From: Bacteroidia bacterium
GTDB lineage: Bacteria; Bacteroidota; Bacteroidia; Flavobacteriales; Flavobacteriaceae
NCBI GenBank assembly: GCA_030427865.1
Contig: JAUICK010000003.1
Span: 124,001-188,000, forward strand
DNA: 64,000 nt
Direction of reading: 5' to 3'
Positions 51,383 to 59,304 of the stretch are shown here, piece after piece. Every line of letters begins with the position of its first letter. Within the stretch, counting starts at the first letter, position 1. The notes beneath the pieces are model-generated. The model ran no database searches. It saw only the letters and a program-made list of their open reading frames with translations, and was not told where the DNA came from. The position numbers and the translations under genes were made by a program.

Positions 51383-53167
51383 CTACATTCTCTCAGGAAC
51401 GTTTATTCCTAATAATGAAAAAGCAGACTTTATGGTATCTGCAACTTTCTTTGCCAATTGGACTCTAAATATTTTTTTATCTTGATTTTCTTCTCCTAAA
51501 ATAGATACATTTTGATAAAAAGAATTGAACTCTTTTACCAAATCATACGTATAATTTGCAATAATTGCTGGCGAATAATTGGCAGCGGCTTGTTGCACTG
51601 TTTCTGGATACAATTCTAATTGTTTTAACAATTCTTTTTCTTTTTCGTGTAAAGATATCTCGACTTCGCTTGATATGACATTGTAATCAAAATCTGCTTT
51701 TCTAATAATAGATTGAATTCGAGCATAAGTATATTGAATAAAAGGACCTGTGTTTCCTTGAAAATCTACTGAAGATTTTGGGTCGAACAAAATTCTTTTT
51801 TTAGGATCTACTTTTAAGATAAAATACTTTAAAGCTCCTAAACCAATGGTTTTATAGAGTTCGTTTTTCTCTTCTTCAGAATACCCATCTAATTTACCTA
51901 ATGCTGATGAAATGGCTTTTGCAGTATCCGACATTTCAATCATTAGGTCATCAGCATCTACCACAGTTCCTTCTCTCGATTTCATTTTCCCAGAAGGTAA
52001 ATCTACCATTCCGTAACTTAAATGATATAAGTTTTTAGCCCAATCAAAGCCTAATTTTTTTAAGATTAAAAACAAAACTTGAAAGTGGTAATCTTGTTCA
52101 TTTCCAACAGTATATACCATGCCACCAACATCTGAGTAATCTTTTACACGTTGAATGGCAGTACCAATATCTTGCGTCATATATACAGCAGTTCCATCAG
52201 AACGCAATACAATTTTTTCATCTAAACCTTCATCCGTTAAATCGCACCAAACAGAACCATCTTCTTTTTTGTAAAAAACGCCTTTTTCTAAACCTTGAGC
52301 AACAACATCTTTACCTAATAAATAGGTGTTGCTTTCATAATATAAAGTATCAAAATCCACACCCATGTTTTTGTAGGTGATGTCAAAACCATCATATACC
52401 CATTTATTCATTTTTTTCCACAAGTCAACGACTTTTTCATTACCAGCTTCCCAAGCTCTTAACATTTGTTGTGCTTCAACAAATAAAGGAGCTTCTTTTT
52501 TAGCTTCTTCTTCAGTTTTACCTGTTGCTATTAATTCAGAAATTTCTTTTTTGTATTCTTGGTCAAATTTCACGTAGTAATTCCCAACCAGTTTATCGCC
52601 TTTTAATCCTGTTGATTCCGGAGTTTCTCCATTCCCAAATTTTTCCCAAGCTAACATGGACTTACAGATATGAATTCCTCTATCGTTAATAATTTGAGTT
52701 TTATACACTTTTTTTCCTGATGCTTTTAAAATTTCTGCAACAGAATACCCTAATAAATTATTACGAACATGCCCTAAATGCAGAGGTTTGTTGGTGTTTG
52801 GTGATGAGTATTCTACCATAACCGCTTTCTCATCCGCCTTTGGCGAAACCAAACCATAATTTACGTCAGCATAAATAGCATTGAAAAAACTGGTGTAAAA
52901 AGCATCATCAATTACCAAATTTAAAAAACCTTTAACCACATTGTAATTGGTGATTTCTGGAATAGTTGAAACCACATATTTACCAAGTTCTTCTCCAATA
53001 ACAGCAGGATTTCCTTTTTTATAGCGCAACATTGGAAAAACGACTACTGTAATATCTCCTTCAAATTCTTTTCTTGTTGCTTGAAATTCTACAGACGGAA
53101 TCTCTGTTTGGTATAATGCTAAAAAACCTTCTTTTACTCTGGTTTCTATGGTGTTTTGAATGCTCAT
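51383..53167 (-). CDS. argS: Arginyl-tRNA synthetase
   Basis: A 594-residue class I synthetase: N-terminal additional domain, HIGH motif as KPLHLGHVRNNLLG, tRNA-linked KTQIINDRGIHICKSML, the region SGKMKSREGTVVDADDLM in place of KMSKS, and the C-terminal anticodon-binding domain from FIQYTYARIQSI to NVPERM. Within this last domain the stretch NVISSEVEISLHEKE is coded by a dispersed repeat (51651-51684). TAATTTTG (53196-53189, minus) is a plausible -7 box. Confidence 0.96.
   Translation of the reverse strand: MSIQNTIETRVKEGFLALYQTEIPSVEFQATRKEFEGDITVVVFPMLRYKKGNPAVIGEELGKYVVSTIPEITNYNVVKGFLNLVIDDAFYTSFFNAIYADVNYGLVSPKADEKAVMVEYSSPNTNKPLHLGHVRNNLLGYSVAEILKASGKKVYKTQIINDRGIHICKSMLAWEKFGNGETPESTGLKGDKLVGNYYVKFDQEYKKEISELIATGKTEEEAKKEAPLFVEAQQMLRAWEAGNEKVVDLWKKMNKWVYDGFDITYKNMGVDFDTLYYESNTYLLGKDVVAQGLEKGVFYKKEDGSVWCDLTDEGLDEKIVLRSDGTAVYMTQDIGTAIQRVKDYSDVGGMVYTVGNEQDYHFQVLFLILKKLGFDWAKNLYHLSYGMVDLPSGKMKSREGTVVDADDLMIEMSDTAKAISSALGKLDGYSEEEKNELYKTIGLGALKYFILKVDPKKRILFDPKSSVDFQGNTGPFIQYTYARIQSIIRKADFDYNVISSEVEISLHEKEKELLKQLELYPETVQQAAANYSPAIIANYTYDLVKEFNSFYQNVSILGEENQDKKIFRVQLAKKVADTIKSAFSLLGINVPERM
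51651..51684. repeat. TGTCATTTCGA-type repeat inserted in argS
   Basis: Read on the coding strand it is TGTCATATCAAGCGAAGTCG followed by AGATATCTTT, the degenerate half of the family at 9033, 11850 and 43282. It codes for NVISSEVEISL within argS, in frame. Confidence 0.65.
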
Positions 53168-53243
53168 TTAGTCTCGAAAATTGAAATGCAAAATTACATA
53201 TTTTTAGCGTATTTTTTAGTAGAAATAATTGTATTTTTCGGAT

Positions 53244-53768
53244 ATGGAAAAACGCTTGGAACAACTCCCGAAATTAGCTGAAGATGCGAAAAAGGAAAAC
53301 AAAAAATATTTTTCGAATTTAAAAAGAAAAACGCCTAAAAACTTGGATATTGTAATGAAAGAATTGCATGATAAAGAGTTTGAAAAAACAGACTGTTTAG
53401 ATTGTGGAAATTGTTGTAAAACTACGAGCCCTATTTTTACCGATAAAGATATTGAGCGTATTTCTAAGCACTTAAAAATAAAAGTTGCCGACTTTATAAA
53501 AACCTATTTAGAAAGAGATTCAGATGATTTTATGGTGTTAAAAACGGCACCTTGTTCTTTCTTAGATGAGTCTGATAATACTTGTTTTATTTACGATGTT
53601 CGTCCAAAAGCTTGTGCAGAATATCCACATACCAATAGAAGAAAGTTTATTCAGATTACAGATTTAACCATTACAAATACAGCTATTTGCCCTGCTACTT
53701 ATACTATTGTGGAAGCTTTAAAAAAGCGTTTGCCTATGGAATCTAATAAGAAGGTGAGGAGAAAGTAG
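53244..53768 (+). CDS. YkgJ family cysteine-cluster protein
   Basis: A 174-residue protein with the Cys pattern of the zinc/iron-chelating PF03692 family: DCLDCGNCCKTT, PCSFLDES, CFIYDVRPKACAEYP, AICPAT. It is probably metal-binding; the function of the family is not known. The ATG at 53244 is chosen; a TTG five codons earlier is also in frame. A terminator-ended non-coding region with a sigma-54 promoter follows. Confidence 0.88.
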   Translation: MEKRLEQLPKLAEDAKKENKKYFSNLKRKTPKNLDIVMKELHDKEFEKTDCLDCGNCCKTTSPIFTDKDIERISKHLKIKVADFIKTYLERDSDDFMVLKTAPCSFLDESDNTCFIYDVRPKACAEYPHTNRRKFIQITDLTITNTAICPATYTIVEALKKRLPMESNKKVRRK

Positions 53769-53806
53769 ACTGTTAAAGATTTCAAAAAAATAAATTCAAA
53801 TAATTT

Positions 53807-53822
53807 TTGGCACGCAGATTGC
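53807..53822 (+). promoter_or_regulatory. Sigma-54 promoter (-24/-12)
   Basis: TTGGCACGCAGATTGC has the GG at 53809-53810 and the GC at 53821-53822, ten bases apart, matching the consensus TTGGCACG-N4-TTGC exactly. Transcription would start near 53834. No protein gene starts downstream on this strand before the terminator. Confidence 0.75.
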
Positions 53823-53833
53823 TTATTCATAAA

Positions 53834-53924
53834 TGAAGACAAGGTAGTAAACTGTTTTCATTGTGTAAATTATTTGAATTAGTTGATTAAAAAAACCATC
53901 TCTTACTTTTGAGATGGTTTTTTA
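53834..53924 (+). ncRNA. Predicted sigma-54-dependent small RNA
   Basis: Starting 12 bases after the -12 GC, the predicted RNA of about 90 bases opens with a hairpin (TGAAGACA 53834-53841 with TGTTTTCA 53853-53860, one G-U pair), has an AU-rich single-stranded middle, and ends in an intrinsic terminator. No frame above a few codons is present. No known family was recognised, and expression is not shown. Confidence 0.5.
53889..53924. terminator. Bidirectional intrinsic terminator
   Basis: AAAAAAACCATCTC (53889-53902), 8-base loop, GAGATGGTTTTTT (53911-53923). It ends the predicted small RNA on the plus strand and the cystathionine beta-synthase-like gene on the minus strand. Confidence 0.93.
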
Positions 53925-53955
53925 TTTATTTTATAAAGTTTATAGAAAATAAGAA

Positions 53956-55314
53956 TTAAATCGCACTAATAATATCATATTTAGTAATAATATGGTGATT
54001 TCCGTTTTCTAAATCTACCAAAACGGCTTCATTTTCTTTGGATATTAATTTAGAAATGACTTCTAATTTCGCTGATTTTTTTACTATAGGATAAGGTTTT
54101 CCCATGATTTCTTTGATTGGTTTTTCAGCAATTTTTTTATCACTAATAAAACTTCTTAATAAATCAGTTTCATCAACAGAACCAACTAAACCATCAGCAT
54201 CTTTAACTGGTAATTGAGAAATTTTGAATTCTTTCATACGCTCTATTGCATGAGAAACTAATTCTTCTGTTTGTGCAGTTATTAGAGGTTTTTCTTGATG
54301 ATTTTTTATTAAATCTGAAGCAGTTTTAATATCCTCTTCCAAAAATCCTCTTTCGCGCATCCAGTCGTCATTAAACATTTTGCCTACATATCTACTTCCA
54401 TGGTCATGAAATAATACTACTACAACATCATCTTTAGTAAAATGTTCTTTTAATTGTAATAATCCTTTTATGGCAGAACCCGCAGAATTTCCAACAAAAA
54501 TTCCTTCTTCTTTAGCAATTTTTCGAGTATAAACAGCAGCATCTTTATCTGTTACTTTTGTAAATCCATCTATCAGAGAAAAATCTACATTTTTAGGTAA
54601 AATATCTTCTCCAATTCCTTCTGTAATGTAAGGATAGATTTCATTTTCGTCGAAAATGCCAGTTTCATGATATTTTTTAAATACAGAACCATAGGTATCT
54701 ACACCCCAAATTTTAATATTTGGATTTTGTTCTTTTAAATATTTTGCTGTTCCAGAAACGGTTCCTCCTGTGCCAACTCCAACAACAAAATGTGTTATTT
54801 TACCATCTGTTTGTTCCCAGATTTCTGGTCCAGTTTGCTGATAATGTGCTTGAGCATTACTTGGGTTGTCATACTGATTTACATACCAAGAGTTAGGTGT
54901 TTCTGCTCCTAATCGTTTAGAAACAGAATAATAAGAACGTGGGTCATCTGGTTCTACGTTTGTTGGACATACAATTACTTCTGCACCAACAGCACGTAAA
55001 ATATCCATTTTTTCTTTAGACTGTTTGTCTGAAATTACAAAAATACATTTGTAACCTTTTACAATAGCAGCTAAAGCTAAACCCATTCCTGTGTTTCCAG
55101 AAGTTCCTTCAATAATTGTTCCTCCTTTTTTTAAACGACCATCTGCTTCTGCATCTTCAATCATTTTTAAAGCCATTCTATCTTTTACAGAATTTCCTGG
55201 ATTGAAAGTCTCTACTTTTGCTAAGACTAAAGCATCTACTTCTTTGGTAACCGAATTTAATTGAACCAAAGGTGTATTGCCAATAGTTTCTAATATGTTT
55301 TTTGCGTATTTCAT
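53956..55314 (-). CDS. Cystathionine beta-synthase-like PLP enzyme with CBS domains
   Basis: A 452-residue enzyme of the cysteine-synthase fold: PLP lysine in NPGNSVKDRMALKMI, substrate loop EGTSGNTGMGLALAA, cofactor phosphate loop GVGTGGTVSGTAKYL, then two C-terminal CBS domains (about 335-452). The layout equals cystathionine beta-synthase (no haem region). It would condense homocysteine or activated serine with a thiol or sulfide; the exact substrate cannot be fixed. TATTTTTG (55342-55335, minus) is a plausible -7 box. Confidence 0.9.
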   Translation of the reverse strand: MKYAKNILETIGNTPLVQLNSVTKEVDALVLAKVETFNPGNSVKDRMALKMIEDAEADGRLKKGGTIIEGTSGNTGMGLALAAIVKGYKCIFVISDKQSKEKMDILRAVGAEVIVCPTNVEPDDPRSYYSVSKRLGAETPNSWYVNQYDNPSNAQAHYQQTGPEIWEQTDGKITHFVVGVGTGGTVSGTAKYLKEQNPNIKIWGVDTYGSVFKKYHETGIFDENEIYPYITEGIGEDILPKNVDFSLIDGFTKVTDKDAAVYTRKIAKEEGIFVGNSAGSAIKGLLQLKEHFTKDDVVVVLFHDHGSRYVGKMFNDDWMRERGFLEEDIKTASDLIKNHQEKPLITAQTEELVSHAIERMKEFKISQLPVKDADGLVGSVDETDLLRSFISDKKIAEKPIKEIMGKPYPIVKKSAKLEVISKLISKENEAVLVDLENGNHHIITKYDIISAI

Positions 55315-55447
55315 TATCTAAAAAAAATGTTATGCAAAAATAGAGGAAAATTATGTGAATTTTCTAATCTTTTAATAAGATTAACTGTAATTATTTAATA
55401 ATTGTTATCCACATTAGATTATAATTATGAATTAGATAATTTAGTTT

Positions 55448-56410
55448 TTAACAAACACCAATAATACATAAGTATAGAGGCATACCAATGGTAATGTTAA
55501 AAGGAAATGTAATTGCCAAAGCCATAGGAATATATAAACCAGGATTTGCTTTTGGAGCGGCTAATTTCATTGCAGCAGGAACTGCAATGTAAGAAGCACT
55601 TGCTGCTAAAATAGACATTAGTAGTCTGTTGCCTATTTCTTCCATAAACAATCCGCTTATTAAAGCAACTAAACAGCCATTAATAATTGGAATTATTATA
55701 GCAAAAGAAAGTGTAAACCATCCTTTTTTTATTAACGCTTTTAGTTTTTGCCCACTTGTTATTCCCATATCTAGTAAGAACACTGCCAAGAATCCTTTAA
55801 AAATATCTGTAGTAAAAGGCTTAATTCCTTGTGCTTGGAGATCATTTGTAAAGTATCCAATAAACAAACTACCAATAATTAGTAAAACACTTCCGTTAGT
55901 TAATGAATGATGAATAATCTTTTTAAAAGATGCTTTTTCTTTTTTACTCTTATTGTAAAGGTTAATTAGTAAAACACCAATAATAATAGAAGGAGCTTCC
56001 ATTAGAGCCATAACTGCAACCATATGTCCTCCAAAAGGAATGTTAGACATTTCTAAAAAAGAAATTGTTGTTACAAAAGTAACTGCGCTTACAGATCCGT
56101 AAGCAGAGGCAATAGCTCCAGCGTTTTCTACACTTAGTTTTAATCTTAAAATATAGTAGCAATAAACAGGTACTATTAAAGCCAACAAAACTCCAAAAAT
56201 TAAAGACCAAATAATTTCTGATGTAATTATACTGTGAGACAATTCTTGTCCGCCTTTAAAGCCTATAGCTAAAAGTAGGTAAAGAGATATAAATTTTGAT
56301 GAGTTTTCAGGGATACGTAAATCACTTTTTAAGTTTACAGCTATTAACCCCAAAAAGAAGAATAAAAGAGCAGGATTTGTTAAGTTATCTACAAGGTAAT
56401 GTAAGTCCAT
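55448..56410 (-). CDS. sbtA: Sodium-dependent bicarbonate transporter SbtA family
   Basis: A 320-residue membrane protein with about ten helices: LTNPALLFFFLGLIAVNLKS, the AIGFKGGQEL motif, AYGSVSAVTFVTTISFLE, FLAVFLLDMGITSGQKL, LAASASYIAVPAAMKLAAP. These match PF05982, the SbtA bicarbonate/sodium symporters of cyanobacteria. The ATG at 56410 is chosen; the frame is open 16 codons further. No SbtB-type PII gene adjoins; instead two small unknown genes precede it and a LysR regulator is divergent. Confidence 0.9.
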   Translation of the reverse strand: MDLHYLVDNLTNPALLFFFLGLIAVNLKSDLRIPENSSKFISLYLLLAIGFKGGQELSHSIITSEIIWSLIFGVLLALIVPVYCYYILRLKLSVENAGAIASAYGSVSAVTFVTTISFLEMSNIPFGGHMVAVMALMEAPSIIIGVLLINLYNKSKKEKASFKKIIHHSLTNGSVLLIIGSLFIGYFTNDLQAQGIKPFTTDIFKGFLAVFLLDMGITSGQKLKALIKKGWFTLSFAIIIPIINGCLVALISGLFMEEIGNRLLMSILAASASYIAVPAAMKLAAPKANPGLYIPMALAITFPFNITIGMPLYLCIIGVC

Positions 56411-56490
56411 TTTATTTAAAATTAGGCGTAAAAAAAGTAGGAAAGCTGTTGAATACATCAGTTTCCCTACTTATAACAAGGTTTTATAGT

Positions 56491-56805
56491 TTACTCTTCG
56501 ATAGTTATTGTTACGTTACTTGAAATCTTAATATTGTAACCTTTAGACTCTAAGTTTCTCAAAAATTCTTTAGCTTCTTTTTTATCTGTTACTAGTTCAT
56601 TTATTCTTGAGTTATCATAGTTACATTCATCATTTTCATTACCTTCTTGGATAGATAATCTATGTACTTTGTGAAAGTTTATTTTTGCTTTAATTACACT
56701 ATCTACAATACTTAATGCTTCTCTTTTTGAGAAAAGTCCATCAATTAGTTTAAAAGTTTGTGTATTTTTTTTTGCTTCTGTCTTTGTGATACTTGAGTTG
56801 TTCAT
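56491..56805 (-). CDS. Small soluble protein of unknown function in the sbtA operon
   Basis: A 104-residue cytoplasmic protein. The pattern LIDGLFSKREALSIVDSVIK, INFHKVHRLSIQEGNEND and RINELVTDKKEAKEFLRNL is, as far as I recall, shared by uncharacterised Bacteroidota proteins. It has no Cys motif or PII T-loop that I can see. It starts 4 bases after the stop of the next gene upstream and stands 80 bases before sbtA. A role in regulating the transporter is only a guess from position. Confidence 0.7.
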   Translation of the reverse strand: MNNSSITKTEAKKNTQTFKLIDGLFSKREALSIVDSVIKAKINFHKVHRLSIQEGNENDECNYDNSRINELVTDKKEAKEFLRNLESKGYNIKISSNVTITIEE

Positions 56806-56808
56806 GTC

Positions 56809-57054
56809 TTATTTTATTACTTGATTAGATTTAGAGTTTTTAATGAAAAAAATTGCAGCTATTATAGCTTGCGAAATAAATAATTCTTTCATAAGAGGAC
56901 TATTTAAAATTATGGCTATAATGTTTATTACAATTAGAATTGATAACATTACCAATTGAAATAATGTTAATAATTGTTTTTTTGTTACTTGTATAACAAC
57001 ATCGTTTTTTTGTGATTGATGATTTTTAATCGATTTTGAAATTACTTGTCCCAT
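56809..57054 (-). CDS. Small membrane protein in the sbtA operon
   Basis: An 81-residue protein with a basic N-terminal third and two hydrophobic segments (LFQLVMLSILIVINIIAIIL and LFISQAIIAAIFFI). I do not recognise a family. It is the first gene of the presumed three-gene unit with sbtA, next to the divergent LysR gene, with an AT-rich dyad in the gap. Confidence 0.65.
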   Translation of the reverse strand: MGQVISKSIKNHQSQKNDVVIQVTKKQLLTLFQLVMLSILIVINIIAIILNSPLMKELFISQAIIAAIFFIKNSKSNQVIK

Positions 57055-57085
57055 TGTTTTAATTTTTTACAAAGGTGCAATGTAT

Positions 57086-57129
57086 TTTTTATATATTTTT
57101 ATTTATATTTATAATGATATATATAAAAA
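57086..57129. promoter_or_regulatory. Long AT dyad between the sbtA operon and LysR
   Basis: TTTTTATATAT (57086-57096) and ATATATAAAAA (57119-57129) are perfect reverse complements 22 bases apart. The gap between the divergent genes is 81 bases. It is a candidate LysR site, but AT-rich dyads occur easily by chance here. Confidence 0.4.
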
Positions 57130-57135
57130 TTATTT

Positions 57136-58068
57136 ATGAACTATACTTTACATCAATTAGAAATATTTAAAAAAATATCTGAAACAGAGAGCGTTACAAA
57201 AGCATCTGAGCAACTTTTTTTAACACAGCCTGCAGTTTCTATACAACTAAAAAAATTTCAAGATCAGTTTAAACTGCCTCTTTTTGAGGTAGTTGGACGC
57301 AAACTTTACATTACCGAGTTTGGAAAAGAAATTGCTGATGCTGCTTCAAAAATTTTAGAAGAAGTAGATGCAATTAGTTATAAATCTTCTTTATTTGAAG
57401 GTCAACTGGCTGGAAAATTAAAGATAGCAATTGTTTCTACTGCTAAATATGCAATGCCTTATTTTTTATCTAATTTTGTGAAAAATAATAGTAAAGTTAA
57501 TGTTACTATGGATGTTACGAACAAAATGTCTGTAATAAGAGCATTAGAAAACAATGAATGCGATTTTGCTATGGTTTCTACAATTCCTAAGAAATTAAAA
57601 ATTGAAAGAATTGAGTTGATGAAAAATAAAATGTTTTTTGTTGCTGGTAGAGATTATAAATTATCCGATAAAAAAACATCTTTAAAAGATTTAAATGAAT
57701 CTCTTTTTATCTTTAGAGAACAAGGTTCTGCAACACGTTTGGCTATGGAAAGATATCTTATAAAACACAAAATTGAAATTGTAAGAAAAATGGTGTTAAC
57801 TTCTAATGAAGCTGTAAAGCAAGCCGTTATTGCTGGTTTAGGTATTTCTATTATGCCAATTATAGGAATAAACGATGCTTTAAAAAATGGTGACTTACAG
57901 ATTATAAAGATTAATGATTTGCCTTTAGAAACCAATTGGAATTTAATTTGGTTAAAATCAAAAAATTTAACAAGTGTTGCAAAGGCTTTCAAAGACTATA
58001 TTGTAAAAAATAAAGAAGTTATTATAGAGAAGCAATTTAAAAAATACAACAATTCTTCTAAATATTAG
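57136..58068 (+). CDS. LysR-family transcription regulator
   Basis: A 310-residue LysR protein: N-terminal winged helix (YTLHQLEIFKKISETESVTK, FLTQPAVSIQLKKFQDQFK), then a two-lobed effector domain with KLKIAIVSTAKYAMPYFLS and AVIAGLGISIMPI. CbbR- and CmpR-type regulators of carbon uptake have the same shape, and the divergent sbtA unit makes such a role likely. The effector is unknown. Its end overlaps the FtsX-like gene by 4 bases, tail to tail. Confidence 0.92.
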   Translation: MNYTLHQLEIFKKISETESVTKASEQLFLTQPAVSIQLKKFQDQFKLPLFEVVGRKLYITEFGKEIADAASKILEEVDAISYKSSLFEGQLAGKLKIAIVSTAKYAMPYFLSNFVKNNSKVNVTMDVTNKMSVIRALENNECDFAMVSTIPKKLKIERIELMKNKMFFVAGRDYKLSDKKTSLKDLNESLFIFREQGSATRLAMERYLIKHKIEIVRKMVLTSNEAVKQAVIAGLGISIMPIIGINDALKNGDLQIIKINDLPLETNWNLIWLKSKNLTSVAKAFKDYIVKNKEVIIEKQFKKYNNSSKY

Positions 58069-59300
58069 GCAAACTTTATGGATTTTGAAGGTTGAATTTT
58101 TGTGATGATATAAGAAGGAATTATTAACATTAAAAAGCACATAATTAATGTACCAATATTTAATAATAAAATATAGGTTAATGAAATATGAACAGGCATT
58201 GTGGTAACATAATAAGTTTCTGGATTTAAGGTAATTAATTTAAAATAGTATTGTATAAAAATAATAGATAACCCAATAATATTCCCCCAAAATAAACCTC
58301 TTAAAATTAAATAAGAAGCGTTGTATAAAAATACCTTTCTAATACTTGTATTTGTACTACCCAAGGCTTTTAGTATTCCAATCATTTGCACACGTTCTAG
58401 AATTAAAACCAATAGGGCAGTTATCATATTTATACCTGCAACTAAAATCATTATTGCAATAATAAACCAAACATTATTATCAAAAAGACGAATCCACTCA
58501 AAAACAGTAGGGTAACTATCTATAATGGTTTTGCTGTTTAAAGTAGCCCCTATATTACTGTAAATTTCTTCACCTTTGGCTTCAATATTGTCAAAACTAT
58601 CTAATATAATTTCGAAACCACCAATTTCATTATCTGTCCATTTATTTAAGTTTTGAACTTCTCTAATATCACCAATCATCATAGTTTTGTCAAACTCTGC
58701 AAAACCAGAATTGTAAACTCCAACTATAGTGTATTTTCTATTAGATGGTAATTTACTGGAAGTGGTTTTTAGAAAAGTTGCTAAAATAGTATCATTTAAT
58801 TTTAGTTGTAAACGATTCATTATCGTTTGCGATAATAAAACTTCTTTTGTTCTTTTTAAGTTCAAATCTGGCACTCTTCCGTCTACCAAATATTCGTTAA
58901 AAAAAGTCCAATCGTAATCAGTAGAAACCCCTTTAAAAATAATACCTTCAAAGTCTGTTTTTGTTCTTAGAATACCACCTTTATTGGCAAAAACTTGAAC
59001 ATTTTTAATTCCATCAATATTTTTAAACTTCGGATAAAATTCTTGGTTCTTTTTTATAGGAACTGTAGAAACATCAGAATTGTTATTATCGTAATTTATA
59101 ATTTGAACATGACCCTTAAAACCAGCCATTTTATCACGAATTTTATACTGCAAACCAGCACCAGTAGCCACAGCAATGAGCATAATAATAATACCTAATG
59201 CAATTGCTGTGATAGCAATTTTTATTATTGGCGATGAAATGCTATTTTTATACTTTTTGCCAACAATAATACGTTTAGCAATAAATAACTCGTAATTCAA
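58065..59300 (-). CDS. FtsX/LolE-like ABC transporter permease
   Basis: A 411-residue permease with four membrane helices: one near residue 25-48 (IAITAIALGIIIMLIAVATG), then a large periplasmic domain, then three near 275-400. FAVAIMILVAGINMITALLVLILE-like text appears as IAIMILVAGINMITALLV. It resembles lipoprotein-releasing LolC/E subunits. No ATPase gene is adjacent. The start is the TTG at 59300 (MNYELFIAKRIIVGKK); no ATG lies in frame before a stop. Confidence 0.88.
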   Translation of the reverse strand: MNYELFIAKRIIVGKKYKNSISSPIIKIAITAIALGIIIMLIAVATGAGLQYKIRDKMAGFKGHVQIINYDNNNSDVSTVPIKKNQEFYPKFKNIDGIKNVQVFANKGGILRTKTDFEGIIFKGVSTDYDWTFFNEYLVDGRVPDLNLKRTKEVLLSQTIMNRLQLKLNDTILATFLKTTSSKLPSNRKYTIVGVYNSGFAEFDKTMMIGDIREVQNLNKWTDNEIGGFEIILDSFDNIEAKGEEIYSNIGATLNSKTIIDSYPTVFEWIRLFDNNVWFIIAIMILVAGINMITALLVLILERVQMIGILKALGSTNTSIRKVFLYNASYLILRGLFWGNIIGLSIIFIQYYFKLITLNPETYYVTTMPVHISLTYILLLNIGTLIMCFLMLIIPSYIITKIQPSKSIKFA

Positions 59301-59304
59301 TTTG

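Noticed and set aside
55321..55447. Short hairpins (TAATCTT/AAGATTA and others) between the CBS-like gene and sbtA as a terminator
   Set aside because: Stems are short and pure AT, with no clear T-run on the minus strand. Pairings of this kind arise easily at this base composition.
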